Shown here: positions 1 to 7,281 of the stretch, piece after piece | How positions within the stretch are numbered: the stretch's first letter is position 1 | How the letters are laid out: every line of letters starts with the position of its first letter | NCBI RefSeq assembly: GCF_000511175.1 | Contig: NZ_KI866530.1 | Location: forward strand, 1,367,621 to 1,404,910 | Length of the DNA: 37,290 nt | From: Sediminibacterium salmoneum NBRC 103935 | GTDB lineage: Bacteria > Bacteroidota > Bacteroidia > Chitinophagales > Chitinophagaceae | Direction of reading: 5' to 3' | Translations under genes and position numbers: made by a program | The notes under the pieces: generated by a model | The model's input: only the letters and a program-made list of their open reading frames with translations | What the model was told of the DNA's origin: nothing | The model's database searches: none

Positions 1-1
1 C

Positions 2-25
2 AAAGCCCCTTTATGGGGCTTTTTT
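2..25 (+). terminator. Rho-independent terminator of an off-window gene
   Basis: An 8-bp stem (AAAGCCCC at 2-9, GGGGCTTT at 15-22) with a 5-nt loop ends in a T run at 20-25. It should terminate plus-strand transcription entering from the left, so the gene cluster from 114 onward probably has its own promoter. Confidence 0.85.
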
Positions 26-58
26 ATTGCCCTTTACCTCTCATAACCAGAATACAAA

Positions 59-76
59 ATGGGCCGTTCGGCCCAT
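59..76. other. Short perfect inverted repeat
   Basis: ATGGGCC and GGCCCAT flank a 4-nt loop. Read on the minus strand the hairpin is followed by TTTTG, so it could be a weak minus-strand terminator. No minus-strand gene lies close enough to need one, so an operator or leader hairpin for the next gene is equally possible. Confidence 0.4.
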
Positions 77-113
77 AAATTAGGGAGCAAATAATAATAT
101 TTTGCAGCCGTAT

Positions 114-1043
114 ATGAGAAAATATAAGTACTGCGGAATTTATAACATCAAGTCATTTGCTTTAGGAATTTTATTATCCATAAATATTTCAGGTTTTTCA
201 CAAATAAGTGAAGCAGCAAAACAGAAGAACCTGGCAGCTGATAAAGCCTGGTCATCCGGCGATCAAAATGAAGCCGTAAGATTGTATCTGGAATCTATAA
301 GCCTCTCGCCTAAACAAATGCTCCCTTATCAACGTTTAGCTTTCTTCTTTGAAGCTAAGGGATTAACGGACAGAGCTTTGTCTTACCTCACTAATGGTAT
401 TTCTCAGAATCCAACTGCTGCTCTTTTTTCACAAAGAGCCTTAATCTATTCTTCATTGAAGAATTATGATTTGGCAAAAGCGGACGAAGAAAATGCCATA
501 TTGCTTAACAAAACAGATCCAGTACATTACTACAATGCAGCACTTTTTTCTTACTATCTGAAAGAAGCTAATCCAACCCGTTATTTTGATGAGGCAGATA
601 AAATTGCTTCCATCCCCAAACCTGAGATTTGGCTCAGACGTGGATTATATTTTGCAGCTGGACCTGCAGATTATAAAACTGCAAAAAATTGGTTTGATAA
701 AATTTTCACAAATGGAGATCATCCTTCCTATTCCCCCAACGACTTAAACCTGATGGGCATTACATCCTATCAAAACAAAGAATTCAATAATGCCGAAAAA
801 TTGTTCAAGGGTTCATTGGAACGCAAGGAGGACCCGGATGTAATGGGAAATCTGGCATCCGTATATGTTGACCAGCAGAATTGGCAAAAACTACTTGAAT
901 TATCAAAAAACATGGTCAGCAAATACCCCGAACATATCATGGCAAATGCCTATTACGGTGTGGCCCTGGTTCGAACAGGTCAACAGAATGAAGGCAACCG
1001 GTTCATAAAAAAAGCCGAATCACTTCAGCAGAAACAGCAATAA
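114..1043 (+). CDS. Exported tetratricopeptide-repeat (TPR) protein
   Basis: The protein is about 309 aa. I start at the ATG at 114 rather than the in-frame TTG at 102, because the ATG gives a clean signal peptide (basic MRKYKY, hydrophobic core, end near SGFSQ, residue 30). The mature part is made of helical repeats with TPR character: small/Ala-rich helix A, aromatic helix B, and repeats ending near Pro such as ISLSPKQ and ISQNPTA. A TPR protein is a scaffold for protein contacts, and no catalytic domain is visible. The next gene begins 10 bp downstream, and four exported-protein genes run in the same direction here, so a shared transcript is likely. The specific role is unknown. Confidence 0.8.
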   Translation: MRKYKYCGIYNIKSFALGILLSINISGFSQISEAAKQKNLAADKAWSSGDQNEAVRLYLESISLSPKQMLPYQRLAFFFEAKGLTDRALSYLTNGISQNPTAALFSQRALIYSSLKNYDLAKADEENAILLNKTDPVHYYNAALFSYYLKEANPTRYFDEADKIASIPKPEIWLRRGLYFAAGPADYKTAKNWFDKIFTNGDHPSYSPNDLNLMGITSYQNKEFNNAEKLFKGSLERKEDPDVMGNLASVYVDQQNWQKLLELSKNMVSKYPEHIMANAYYGVALVRTGQQNEGNRFIKKAESLQQKQQ

Positions 1044-1053
1044 CACCCAATAC

Positions 1054-1944
1054 ATGAAGGCTATTTTATTTATTACTTCTTTAGCTTTACTATCTACAGC
1101 CAATGCGCAATGCATTAAAGGGGACTGTACCAACGGAACCGGCAGCTTCAACTTCGGATACGCAATATATACTGGTAGCTTTAAAAATGGCAAACCTCAT
1201 GGAGCCGGAGTAATGGATTATGGGAATGGAGAAAAATATGAGGGCCAATTTGTTAATGGAACAGAAGAAGGAGAAGGTGTTTTTTATAAAAAAGGGACTT
1301 CAAAAAAAGTCTGGTATGAGAAAGGAAAAATCGTTCGCGAAACAGAAATGGTTATCACAGGAGGTCATATGCCTAATGTAGAAGGCTGTTCCTCCGGAGA
1401 TTGTTTAAATGGTTCCGGTGTTATGATTTATCCGAGCAAAAACAAATATTCCGGGCAATTTAAAAATGGACAAAGACATGGAACCGGCACTTTCACTTTT
1501 GCAAGTGGCAATAGTTTCGTGGGAAAATTTCATCAGGATCTGCCTGTTGAAGGAACATTCAATTATGCGAGGGAGTCGGTTAGCTTCACAGGCAAAGTAA
1601 ATGAAGACTGTACTCCGCAAACTGGCAATTATTATTATCCCAATACAGAAGCCACGGTGACCATACTGAATGGCAAAATCACCAAAATTGTAAATCCAAA
1701 GGCAGACAAACTGAAAGCAGAAATGAGCCAGATGGATGCCGCACAAAAACCTACCACCTGTACCCGCTGCAATGGCAAAGGCATTTCTGGCTATTCCAGG
1801 GTAAGTGTTACCAATACTGTTGAAAATGTGGGGGTTGACCGCTATCTGAATGGCCGATACACTACTACTACTCGTTATGGCAGAACATCTTTCCCGGATA
1901 TCTGCACAGACTGTGGGGGCAAAGGAATTAAAACAAATAAATAA
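1054..1944 (+). CDS. Exported MORN-repeat protein with DnaJ-like Cys motifs
   Basis: The protein is 296 aa with a signal peptide ending near NAQ (residue 19). Two units each start with C-x2-GDC-xNG-xG (Cys 20/25 and Cys 112/117) and continue into MORN repeats (YxGxFKNGxxHGxG pattern) over about residues 30-78 and 120-172. The C-terminus carries two CxxCxGxG motifs (CTRCNGKG at 236-243, CTDCGGKG at 284-291), the type that binds zinc in DnaJ and related proteins. The 40-residue link between them is Tyr/Thr-rich. MORN repeats are beta-hairpin repeats that bind lipid or protein. One zinc site built from the two motifs is an inference. The gene is 10 bp after the TPR gene and 2 bp before the next, so it is very probably co-transcribed. 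Function unknown. Confidence 0.82.
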   Translation: MKAILFITSLALLSTANAQCIKGDCTNGTGSFNFGYAIYTGSFKNGKPHGAGVMDYGNGEKYEGQFVNGTEEGEGVFYKKGTSKKVWYEKGKIVRETEMVITGGHMPNVEGCSSGDCLNGSGVMIYPSKNKYSGQFKNGQRHGTGTFTFASGNSFVGKFHQDLPVEGTFNYARESVSFTGKVNEDCTPQTGNYYYPNTEATVTILNGKITKIVNPKADKLKAEMSQMDAAQKPTTCTRCNGKGISGYSRVSVTNTVENVGVDRYLNGRYTTTTRYGRTSFPDICTDCGGKGIKTNK

Positions 1945-1946
1945 TC

Positions 1947-2555
1947 ATGATCAAATTATCAAAATTTGTAAACAAAAGACGCCGTAGCATTTTTTTAATC
2001 GGGAGTATATTTTTACTTCTAACCATCCATTCGAAATCGAACGCACAAAACACGAATGCACTTCCACCACAAGGCGCGCCCGGAATTTTTACAGTTTCGG
2101 TAAATGGTAAACCCATGTTGTTCAATCCAAGTAAGCTACTTGCTTTCAGGGTAAAAGAAGACGGATCCATTTCCATTTCTGCGCAAACATCTACCGATAT
2201 ATTCAACACCAATATTCTCGTGATGAATATTGCACCATCAGATACCACCAAACTGATTACGAATGGAGAATATAAAATTGTGCCAGAAGATGATGCAAGC
2301 AACTTCATAGTTAGAGCCGAATATTCTTCCAATGCAAATGGGAATAGCTCGTATTGGTGGAGTGATGCAAGTCGGGTAAAGGGCGGACAAATTATCATTG
2401 ATCTAATCACTACAGACCGAATCAAGGGCAGGTTCTCCTTTACCGGTGTATTAGAAAAAGAAGACGGCAGCATGGATGCTAAGAACCTCGTGAAAATCAC
2501 CAATGGAATTTTTGATTTACCGCTGGAAACCAGAAGTCGAATAGACCCAAGATAA
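1947..2555 (+). CDS. Exported protein of unknown function
   Basis: The protein is 202 aa. The N-terminus has a basic stretch (KFVNKRRRS), a hydrophobic segment (about 14-27) and a probable signal cleavage after SNAQ (residue 34). The remainder looks like a beta-rich secreted domain. Its C-terminal half contains a GRFSFTG stretch followed by VKITNGIFDLPL. I have seen that pattern in small exported Bacteroidota proteins of the DUF6252 type, but this link is tentative. It starts 2 bp after the MORN gene. No catalytic motif is visible. Confidence 0.7.
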   Translation: MIKLSKFVNKRRRSIFLIGSIFLLLTIHSKSNAQNTNALPPQGAPGIFTVSVNGKPMLFNPSKLLAFRVKEDGSISISAQTSTDIFNTNILVMNIAPSDTTKLITNGEYKIVPEDDASNFIVRAEYSSNANGNSSYWWSDASRVKGGQIIIDLITTDRIKGRFSFTGVLEKEDGSMDAKNLVKITNGIFDLPLETRSRIDPR

Positions 2556-2586
2556 AAACAACGTCGTCTAAAAAAACATAAAAAGT

Positions 2587-3384
2587 ATGAAAAAAATTAT
2601 TGTCATCCTCTCCTTATTCTTGCTTTCTCATAGCATGAAGGCTCAGGAAACAAATTCCAGTAAATTAAGATTTGATTTGGTTTTTTTAATCGCAGATGCT
2701 GCAAAGGGATTTCCGGAAACCTTTAATTCTCTTACAGACAACAAACCCTACGGGAGGTATTATAGCGCAAAAAGAGCGCTTTTTGGAATTACGGAAAGTG
2801 CAGGTTTAACCTATCTTCCGCCGAGGGAAAAAACGAAGTACAACGAAGCAGAAAATGAGGCGTTTTATTTTACTCAATTATTTAAAACTGGGAAGCCCTA
2901 TTATGATATTATTAAGGACTCTCTGGAATTGATTTTAGATGGTTCAGCCAAAGAAGCAGGTCTTAAGAAAATTAAAATTAAATCCCCAAAACAGTCTAGT
3001 TTTAAATGGACAGGATACCAATACGCCATCAATAAAAAGACTGCCTTCAGCATCATTTATGATGATGATGATGATAATAGTATCCGACTAAGAGTTTATT
3101 CGCCCTTTCGTCCTGCAGATGTTTCTCCTCCTTTAAAAACATTGGGCTGTATTGTTATTTCATTTGACAACTTCGTTTATAAATATGTTGCACCGGTTTA
3201 CGGAGAGAGCATGAATGACATTAGCAGCACAGCTGCATTGGCTGCTAAAGCATTTAATAATTCGGGTATTGTTGGGAAAGATTACCAATACACATGGTAC
3301 CCCAACAAAACCGTATATGATATTCAACAGATGTTTAAAAAACCAATAGTTGTAAGTGAAATAGGTGGCGTAACAGCCAAATAA
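2587..3384 (+). CDS. Exported hypothetical protein
   Basis: The protein is 265 aa with a clear signal peptide (MKKIIVILSLFLLSHSMKAQ). I recognise no family. The mature protein has a run of five Asp residues from a GAT repeat near residue 160, and one Cys (residue 194). It follows the preceding gene by 31 bp and ends just before a strong hairpin terminator at 3403, so it is the last gene of the four-gene exported-protein cluster. An insertion sequence begins 58 bp after its stop without disrupting it. Confidence 0.65.
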   Translation: MKKIIVILSLFLLSHSMKAQETNSSKLRFDLVFLIADAAKGFPETFNSLTDNKPYGRYYSAKRALFGITESAGLTYLPPREKTKYNEAENEAFYFTQLFKTGKPYYDIIKDSLELILDGSAKEAGLKKIKIKSPKQSSFKWTGYQYAINKKTAFSIIYDDDDDNSIRLRVYSPFRPADVSPPLKTLGCIVISFDNFVYKYVAPVYGESMNDISSTAALAAKAFNNSGIVGKDYQYTWYPNKTVYDIQQMFKKPIVVSEIGGVTAK

Positions 3385-3402
3385 ACAAGATTGATTAAGC
3401 AA

Positions 3403-3428
3403 AAAGCCCGACCAAATGGTCGGGCTTT
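3403..3428. terminator. Bidirectional hairpin terminator
   Basis: An 11-bp perfect stem (AAAGCCCGACC at 3403-3413, GGTCGGGCTTT at 3418-3428) with a 4-nt loop. It ends the plus-strand cluster. On the minus strand the stem is followed by a T run, so before the IS inserted at 3443 it probably also terminated the convergent citrate synthase gene. Confidence 0.85.
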
Positions 3429-3439
3429 AAAATTTTATA

Positions 3440-3442
3440 AGG
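3440..3442. repeat. Left copy of 3-bp IS target-site duplication (AGG)
   Basis: AGG lies directly outside the left end (TG at 3443) and is repeated at 4750-4752 outside the right end. The match is short, but it falls exactly at ends defined independently by the inverted repeats. Confidence 0.75.
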
Positions 3443-3467
3443 TGCCTCGTCCTAAAATAAGTTGACA
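3443..3467 (+). repeat. IS3-family left terminal inverted repeat
   Basis: The repeat begins TGCCTCGTCCT and ends GTTGACA. Compared with the reverse complement of 4725-4749 it differs at positions 3, 4, 6, 12 and 18. It is the presumed transposase binding site and lies just upstream of orfA. Confidence 0.9.
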
Positions 3468-3480
3468 CAAAAGTTGACTT

Positions 3481-3885
3481 ATGCAGAGTAACAATTATTT
3501 AAAGAGAACCCAAAGGGACTACAGCTTATCCTTTAAACTTCAGGTAGTTGATGAAGTTGAAAAAGGGCACTTAACCTGGAAACAGAGTCAAAAGAAGTAT
3601 GGCATCCAGGGAAGAAGTACCGTTTTGGTATGGTTAAGAAAACACGGAACTTTAGATTGGACTAGTAAATCTCCCATGAAAAAGAAAGCACCACCGAAGA
3701 CGTACATATCGCAATTGGAAGCAAAGATCAAACGGCTTGAAGCAGAGAAAGAGATATTAAATAGAGCCATAGATATTGCCGATGATATGTTCGATACTGA
3801 GATTAGAAAAAAGTTCTTACCCCTGTCACAAGCAGCTTCCGACAAACAGGGGGAAAAAGAAGAGAATACAGCGTCGGAAGAATAG
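3481..3885 (+). CDS. IS3-family transposase OrfA (DNA-binding subunit)
   Basis: The protein is 134 aa. Residues about 12-58 form a helix-turn-helix of the IS3 OrfA type (YSLSFKLQVVDEVEKG, then QSQKKYGIQG and VLVWLRKHG). Residues about 75-105 form a coiled coil (ISQLEAKIKRLEAEKEIL), the leucine zipper used for multimerisation in this family. Near codon 110 the heptamer A_AAA_AAG at 3807-3813 should let a share of ribosomes slip -1 and make the OrfAB transposase. OrfA alone normally acts as a regulator of transposition. The gene starts 38 bp inside the left end of the element. Confidence 0.92.
   Translation: MQSNNYLKRTQRDYSLSFKLQVVDEVEKGHLTWKQSQKKYGIQGRSTVLVWLRKHGTLDWTSKSPMKKKAPPKTYISQLEAKIKRLEAEKEILNRAIDIADDMFDTEIRKKFLPLSQAASDKQGEKEENTASEE
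3807..3813 (+). promoter_or_regulatory. Programmed -1 frameshift heptamer A_AAA_AAG
   Basis: In the OrfA frame the codons are AGA AAA AAG, giving the canonical IS3-family slippery site. The -1 frame has a TAG at 3804-3806 immediately before the heptamer and is then open to the OrfB stop at 4700. OrfA continues to its own TAG at 3883-3885, so the usable slippage window is 3807-3885 and this heptamer sits at its start. Confidence 0.88.
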
Positions 3886-4700
3886 CATTAGTCTTAGGTT
3901 ACAGTCGTCAAAATGTATACAAGCAGCAAAAAGATAGGATAAAAAAGACGTTAACACTAGAGGCTGTCAAAAAGCTAGTGGATAGGGAAAGAAAACAACT
4001 GCCTAGAATTGGAACCCGCAAAGTATACTATCTGATTAAAGAAGATTTACAGAAGAATGGACTGAAGTTTGGTCGGGATAAGCTCTTTGGCTTAATGCGT
4101 CATTATGGGTTACAAATCAATCCCCGTAGGCGCTACACACAAACAACCATGAGTAAACATTGGCTAAGAAAATGGCCTAATCAAATCAAGGGGAAAACAA
4201 TAAATCATCAGGATGAAGTTTGGGTAAGCGATATAACATACATCAAGACAGAACAAGGAAATTGTTATTTGAACATGATAACGGATGCCTACAGCAGAAA
4301 AATCATGGGCTATGCTGTTGAAGATAATATGGAAACCGAAAGTATGATTGAAGCCTTGAAAATGGCTGTAACACAACGAAACAACCCAAGTATGTCAACC
4401 ATCCATCATTCAGACAGAGGATTGCAATATTGTAGCAAGGAATATGTGCTAATGACAGCAAAAAATAATATACAATTAAGCATGACAGAAAATGGAGACC
4501 CTTACGAAAATGCATTAGCCGAAAGAATGAACCGTACCATAAAAGAAGAATTTGGAATGGATCGGAAATTGAAAAGTAAAGAACAGGTCAAACAGTTAGT
4601 TCAAGAAAGTGTATTTTTATATAACAACAAAAGACCACATCTAGCACTTCAAATGAAAACGCCAGATCAGGTCTACAACAAAAAAATCCCGGCTACCTGA
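3813..4700 (+). CDS. IS3-family transposase OrfB (DDE catalytic part, made as OrfAB by -1 frameshift)
   Basis: After slippage the reading continues from 3813, giving an OrfAB fusion of about 406 aa. The first part contains REYSVGRIALVLGYSRQNVYK, the usual OrfB N-terminal helical segment, which lies upstream of the internal GTG at 3978 and shows that the frame is used before that codon. The integrase core carries the DDE triad: D in VWVSDITYI, D in IHHSDRGLQY, and E in NALAERMNRTIKEEF. The C-terminal YNNKRPHLALQMKTPDQVY is typical. It catalyses strand cleavage and transfer of the element. No stop or deletion interrupts it. Confidence 0.93.
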   Translation, partial: VLTPVTSSFRQTGGKRREYSVGRIALVLGYSRQNVYKQQKDRIKKTLTLEAVKKLVDRERKQLPRIGTRKVYYLIKEDLQKNGLKFGRDKLFGLMRHYGLQINPRRRYTQTTMSKHWLRKWPNQIKGKTINHQDEVWVSDITYIKTEQGNCYLNMITDAYSRKIMGYAVEDNMETESMIEALKMAVTQRNNPSMSTIHHSDRGLQYCSKEYVLMTAKNNIQLSMTENGDPYENALAERMNRTIKEEFGMDRKLKSKEQVKQLVQESVFLYNNKRPHLALQMKTPDQVYNKKIPAT

Positions 4701-4711
4701 GGCAACCGGGA
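4687..4711 (-). terminator. Hairpin at the IS right end, best oriented for minus-strand transcripts
   Basis: TCCCGG (4687-4692) pairs with CCGGGA (4706-4711), and the orfB stop codon lies in the loop region. On the minus strand the stem runs into six T (complement of 4681-4686), a standard terminator arrangement. On the plus strand the tail (CTTATTTTA) is weaker. It should stop transcripts coming from gltA before they enter the IS. Confidence 0.7.
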
Positions 4712-4724
4712 CTTATTTTAAAAC

Positions 4725-4749
4725 TGTCAACCTATTTCAGGACAATTCA
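4725..4749 (-). repeat. IS3-family right terminal inverted repeat
   Basis: On the minus strand it begins TGAATTGTCCT and ends GTTGACA, pairing with 3443-3467 at 20 of 25 positions. It lies 24 bp after the orfB stop. Confidence 0.9.
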
Positions 4750-4752
4750 AGG
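4750..4752. repeat. Right copy of 3-bp IS target-site duplication (AGG)
   Basis: AGG directly follows the terminal CA at 4748-4749 and matches 3440-3442. A retained duplication suggests simple transposition without later rearrangement. Confidence 0.75.
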
Positions 4753-4772
4753 CTTTCAAGCCATAATAGCAA

Positions 4773-6095
4773 TTACTCCCAAATCTGGTCTTTGCCTTCC
4801 AGCCATAATTTCACAGACTCTGTAGTTACAGATTTTGGTCTTTCCAACGGGAAGCCCAAAACTCTATCCCAGCAAAGGCTTGCCATTACACCCAATGCAC
4901 GGCTTACTGCAAATAACACGGTGTAGAATTCATATTCAACAAAACCATAGTGTACCAATAATGCACCACTATGAGCATCTACGTTCGGCCATGGGTTTTT
5001 GATTTTACCCAATGATTGTAAAATTGGAGGTACTGTTTCGTAAATATTCCAAACAGTATTTACCAGCTTATCATCCGGCATATGTTTCTTGCCAAATTCC
5101 ATTTGTGCAGAGAAACGCGGATCTGTTTTACGCAACACGGCATGACCATATCCTGGTACTACTTTGCCAGAATTCAAAGTATCCTGCACATATTGTGCAA
5201 TCTGCTCTTTACTTGGACTATCCGTTCCCAACTTTTCCTGCATTTCAAAAATCCACTTGATCACTTCCTGATTAGCTAACCCATGTAAAGGACCAGCCAA
5301 ACCATTCATACCCGCAGCATAGCTTAGGAATGGGTCACTTAATGCAGAACCCACCAGGTGAGTGGTATGAGCGGATACGTTACCTCCTTCGTGATCTGCA
5401 TGGATTGTCATATATAAGCGCATCAACTCCTTAAAGCTTTCATCGTCATATCCCATCATGTGGGCAAAATTTCCTGCCCAGTCTAACAAACCATTGGGTT
5501 GAATATGTTCGTTATTTCTATATTTTCTTCTGTAGATATACGCTGCAATTCTAGGCAAACGGGCAATCAAATCCATTGCATCGTCATAGGTTGCATCCCA
5601 GTAATCTTTTTTATTCATTCCCTTTGCATATTCCTTGGCGAAATTGCTTTCAGTCTGCAAAGCCATGACACCCACTACAAACATGGTCATTGGGTGCGTA
5701 TTCAGCGGAAGCGCATCAATGGTAGCAAAAACATGGTTCGGAACATGGCTTCTTCTCTGCCACACACTGGTAATATGGTTCACTTGCTCCTCAGTGGGCA
5801 ATTCTCCCATTAACATCAGGTAGAACAATCCCTCTGGTAAAGGTTCCCCTCCACCGGGTGCTTTTGGCAGCTTCTCCTGTAATTCAGGAATAGAGTAGCC
5901 TCTAAATCGGATACCTTCCTGAGCATCCAGTAAACTGGTTTCAGTTACTAAACCGGTAATACCTCTCATACCCTGATAAATTTGGGCAAGAGTAACTTCA
6001 CCAATTTTTTTATTTCCGTGATCTTTTAAAATGGATTTGATTTCAGCGGAAGCTATATCAGCTTTTGCTTTAAACCTTTCTTTAATTATTCCCAT
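4773..6095 (-). CDS. gltA: Citrate synthase, mitochondrial/eukaryotic type
   Basis: Condenses acetyl-CoA with oxaloacetate to citrate, the entry step of the TCA cycle. The protein is 440 aa. Conserved blocks match mitochondrial citrate synthase: HADHEGGNVSAH (about 232-243), AGMNGLAGPLHGLANQEV, PGYGHAVLRKTDPR and NPWPNVDAHSG. The catalytic triad equivalent to His274/His320/Asp375 of the pig enzyme is His271, His318 and Asp373. This differs from the hexameric NADH-sensitive type of many Gram-negatives. There is no mitochondrial presequence; the start MGIIKERFKAKAD is short. A canonical Bacteroidota promoter lies at 6125-6155. The 3' side is now followed by the IS. Confidence 0.95.
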   Translation of the reverse strand: MGIIKERFKAKADIASAEIKSILKDHGNKKIGEVTLAQIYQGMRGITGLVTETSLLDAQEGIRFRGYSIPELQEKLPKAPGGGEPLPEGLFYLMLMGELPTEEQVNHITSVWQRRSHVPNHVFATIDALPLNTHPMTMFVVGVMALQTESNFAKEYAKGMNKKDYWDATYDDAMDLIARLPRIAAYIYRRKYRNNEHIQPNGLLDWAGNFAHMMGYDDESFKELMRLYMTIHADHEGGNVSAHTTHLVGSALSDPFLSYAAGMNGLAGPLHGLANQEVIKWIFEMQEKLGTDSPSKEQIAQYVQDTLNSGKVVPGYGHAVLRKTDPRFSAQMEFGKKHMPDDKLVNTVWNIYETVPPILQSLGKIKNPWPNVDAHSGALLVHYGFVEYEFYTVLFAVSRALGVMASLCWDRVLGFPLERPKSVTTESVKLWLEGKDQIWE

Positions 6096-6124
6096 GGCAA
6101 TCTATTGTTAGATAATCTGTTTTT

Positions 6125-6155
6125 CAAAGGTAATTGAAGTTGCAACTGTAACAAA
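6125..6155 (-). promoter_or_regulatory. gltA promoter (TTTG-N19-TACCTTTG)
   Basis: On the minus strand TTTG (6155-6152), a 19-nt spacer and TACCTTTG (6132-6125) match the Bacteroidota housekeeping sigma consensus (-33 TTTG, -7 TAnnTTTG). The predicted transcript starts a few bases later, leaving a leader of about 20-25 nt before the ATG at 6095. This is the best promoter match I found in the window. Confidence 0.8.
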
Positions 6156-6191
6156 ATCAATGCCAATCTGGTTCTAAATTTTCACAAATAA

Positions 6192-7281
6192 TTATTTTGG
6201 AGCCTTACGATACAAGTACGCCACAACCAGCAGGAATATCATATTGGGTATCCATGCTGCCAGCAAGGGGTGTAAATCACCCTTTGTGGAGAAAATGGTT
6301 GAAAAACGGTCTGTAACGATGAATAAGGCAGCGGTCACAAATCCCACCGCCAGGTGTACCCCACTTCCTCCTCTGACTTTACGTCCGGCAACTATGGCAC
6401 CAATAAGCGTAAGTAAAATGACCGTTACGCAAGTGGCATCCCTGCGATACCGCTCTACTTTTAAACTATTTAAACCTTCAGATCCCCGCAATTCTTCCAG
6501 CGCAATGAAACGGGACAATTCCGGGGTGGTCAATTTGTCTTTTGTGTATTTGTCTCTTGTTAAGTCGGATGGCTTAAAATTAAAGTTCATGAGGCGGGTA
6601 GCTTCCTGAACCACTTGTTCCTGCATGGGTTGAAGCTTTCTGTCAAATACAACATCCATTTTCCATTTCCGCGAAGCAGTATCCCAGATGATGGATTCTG
6701 CTCTTAGATTCTCTACCACTTCGTTACCCTTTACTGTATACAAAAAAACAGGTCCCCCTCTTTTTACCAAAGTATCATAATAGTGGATACCTGCATAGGT
6801 AAAAGAATCTATCCGCAGATAAATATGATTGGACTGACCCAGTAAGGCATTATAGCTTGAATTGGCATCGATGTATTTGGCTTCAAAATTTCCCCTTAGC
6901 ACATTGGCTTTAGGTACCACATACTGGTTGGCAAACCACAAAATAGTAGCCATGATTATCCCACCAATCCAATAGGGTCTTAACCACCTGGAATAGCCGG
7001 TGCCGCTGGCAAGTATGGCAATAATCTCACTGTTGCCCGCCATTTTGGAAGTAAAAAAATCACCGCAATAAAAACAAAAAGCGGGAACAGCAAAGCAATG
7101 ATATGCGGAATGAATCCTGCATAATAGTCTGTTACAATTCGTTTGAATCCTAATTGGGAACGAACAAAGTCGTCTGTTTTTTCACTAACATCAACAACCA
7201 CCGCTATCACCGCGAATAAAAAATAGCAAAGAAGAAGGTGGTAAGAAATTTTCTGAGTATGTACCAATCAAGCTTCTTCAT
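6192..7281 (-). pseudogene. LptF/LptG (YjgP/YjgQ) family permease, two frameshifts
   Basis: This family forms the inner-membrane pair of the LptB2FG transporter that extracts lipopolysaccharide. The gene is present full length but in three frames. From an ATG at 7281 the protein reads MKKLDWYILRKFLTTFFFAIF, then needs one extra T in the run complementary to 7218-7223 to continue LFAVIAVVVDVSEKTDDF. It needs another extra T in the run complementary to 7053-7059 to join IAVIFFTSKMAGNSEIIAIL. Restoring both gives about 363 aa, the usual family length, with N-terminal membrane segments, a periplasmic domain and C-terminal membrane helices ending FLLVVAYLYRKAPK. It is either a sequencing artefact or a decaying gene. 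Confidence 0.88.

Larger units (their letters stand above)
3443..4749 (+). mobile_element. Complete IS3-family insertion sequence
   Basis: The element is 1307 bp. Its ends are imperfect inverted repeats (3443-3467 and 4725-4749, 20 of 25 positions identical) that begin TG and end CA as in the IS3 family. It is flanked by a 3-bp direct repeat AGG (3440-3442 and 4750-4752), a target duplication size known for this family. Inside are orfA and orfB in the -1 relationship, with an A_AAA_AAG heptamer. Both frames are intact, so the copy looks potentially active. It lies between the exported-protein cluster and gltA and breaks no gene. I assign it to the IS3 family but cannot name the element. Confidence 0.93.

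Noticed and set aside
1928..2503. 191-aa open frame on the minus strand over the 202-aa exported protein gene
   Set aside because: It is antisense to a better-supported gene with a signal peptide and operon spacing. The translation has no recognisable domain.
3061..3075. Five GAT triplets in the 265-aa protein gene
   Set aside because: Too short to be a convincing phase-variable repeat, and length changes would keep the frame. It simply encodes an Asp run.
3849..3859. G5-A5 tract in orfA as the frameshift site
   Set aside because: It is slippery-looking, but the canonical A_AAA_AAG heptamer at 3807-3813, at the very start of the open -1 window, is the better candidate.
3978..4700. OrfB as an independent gene from the GTG at 3978
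   Set aside because: The same frame encodes conserved OrfB sequence upstream of this GTG, back to the slippery heptamer, so the frameshifted OrfAB product explains it better.
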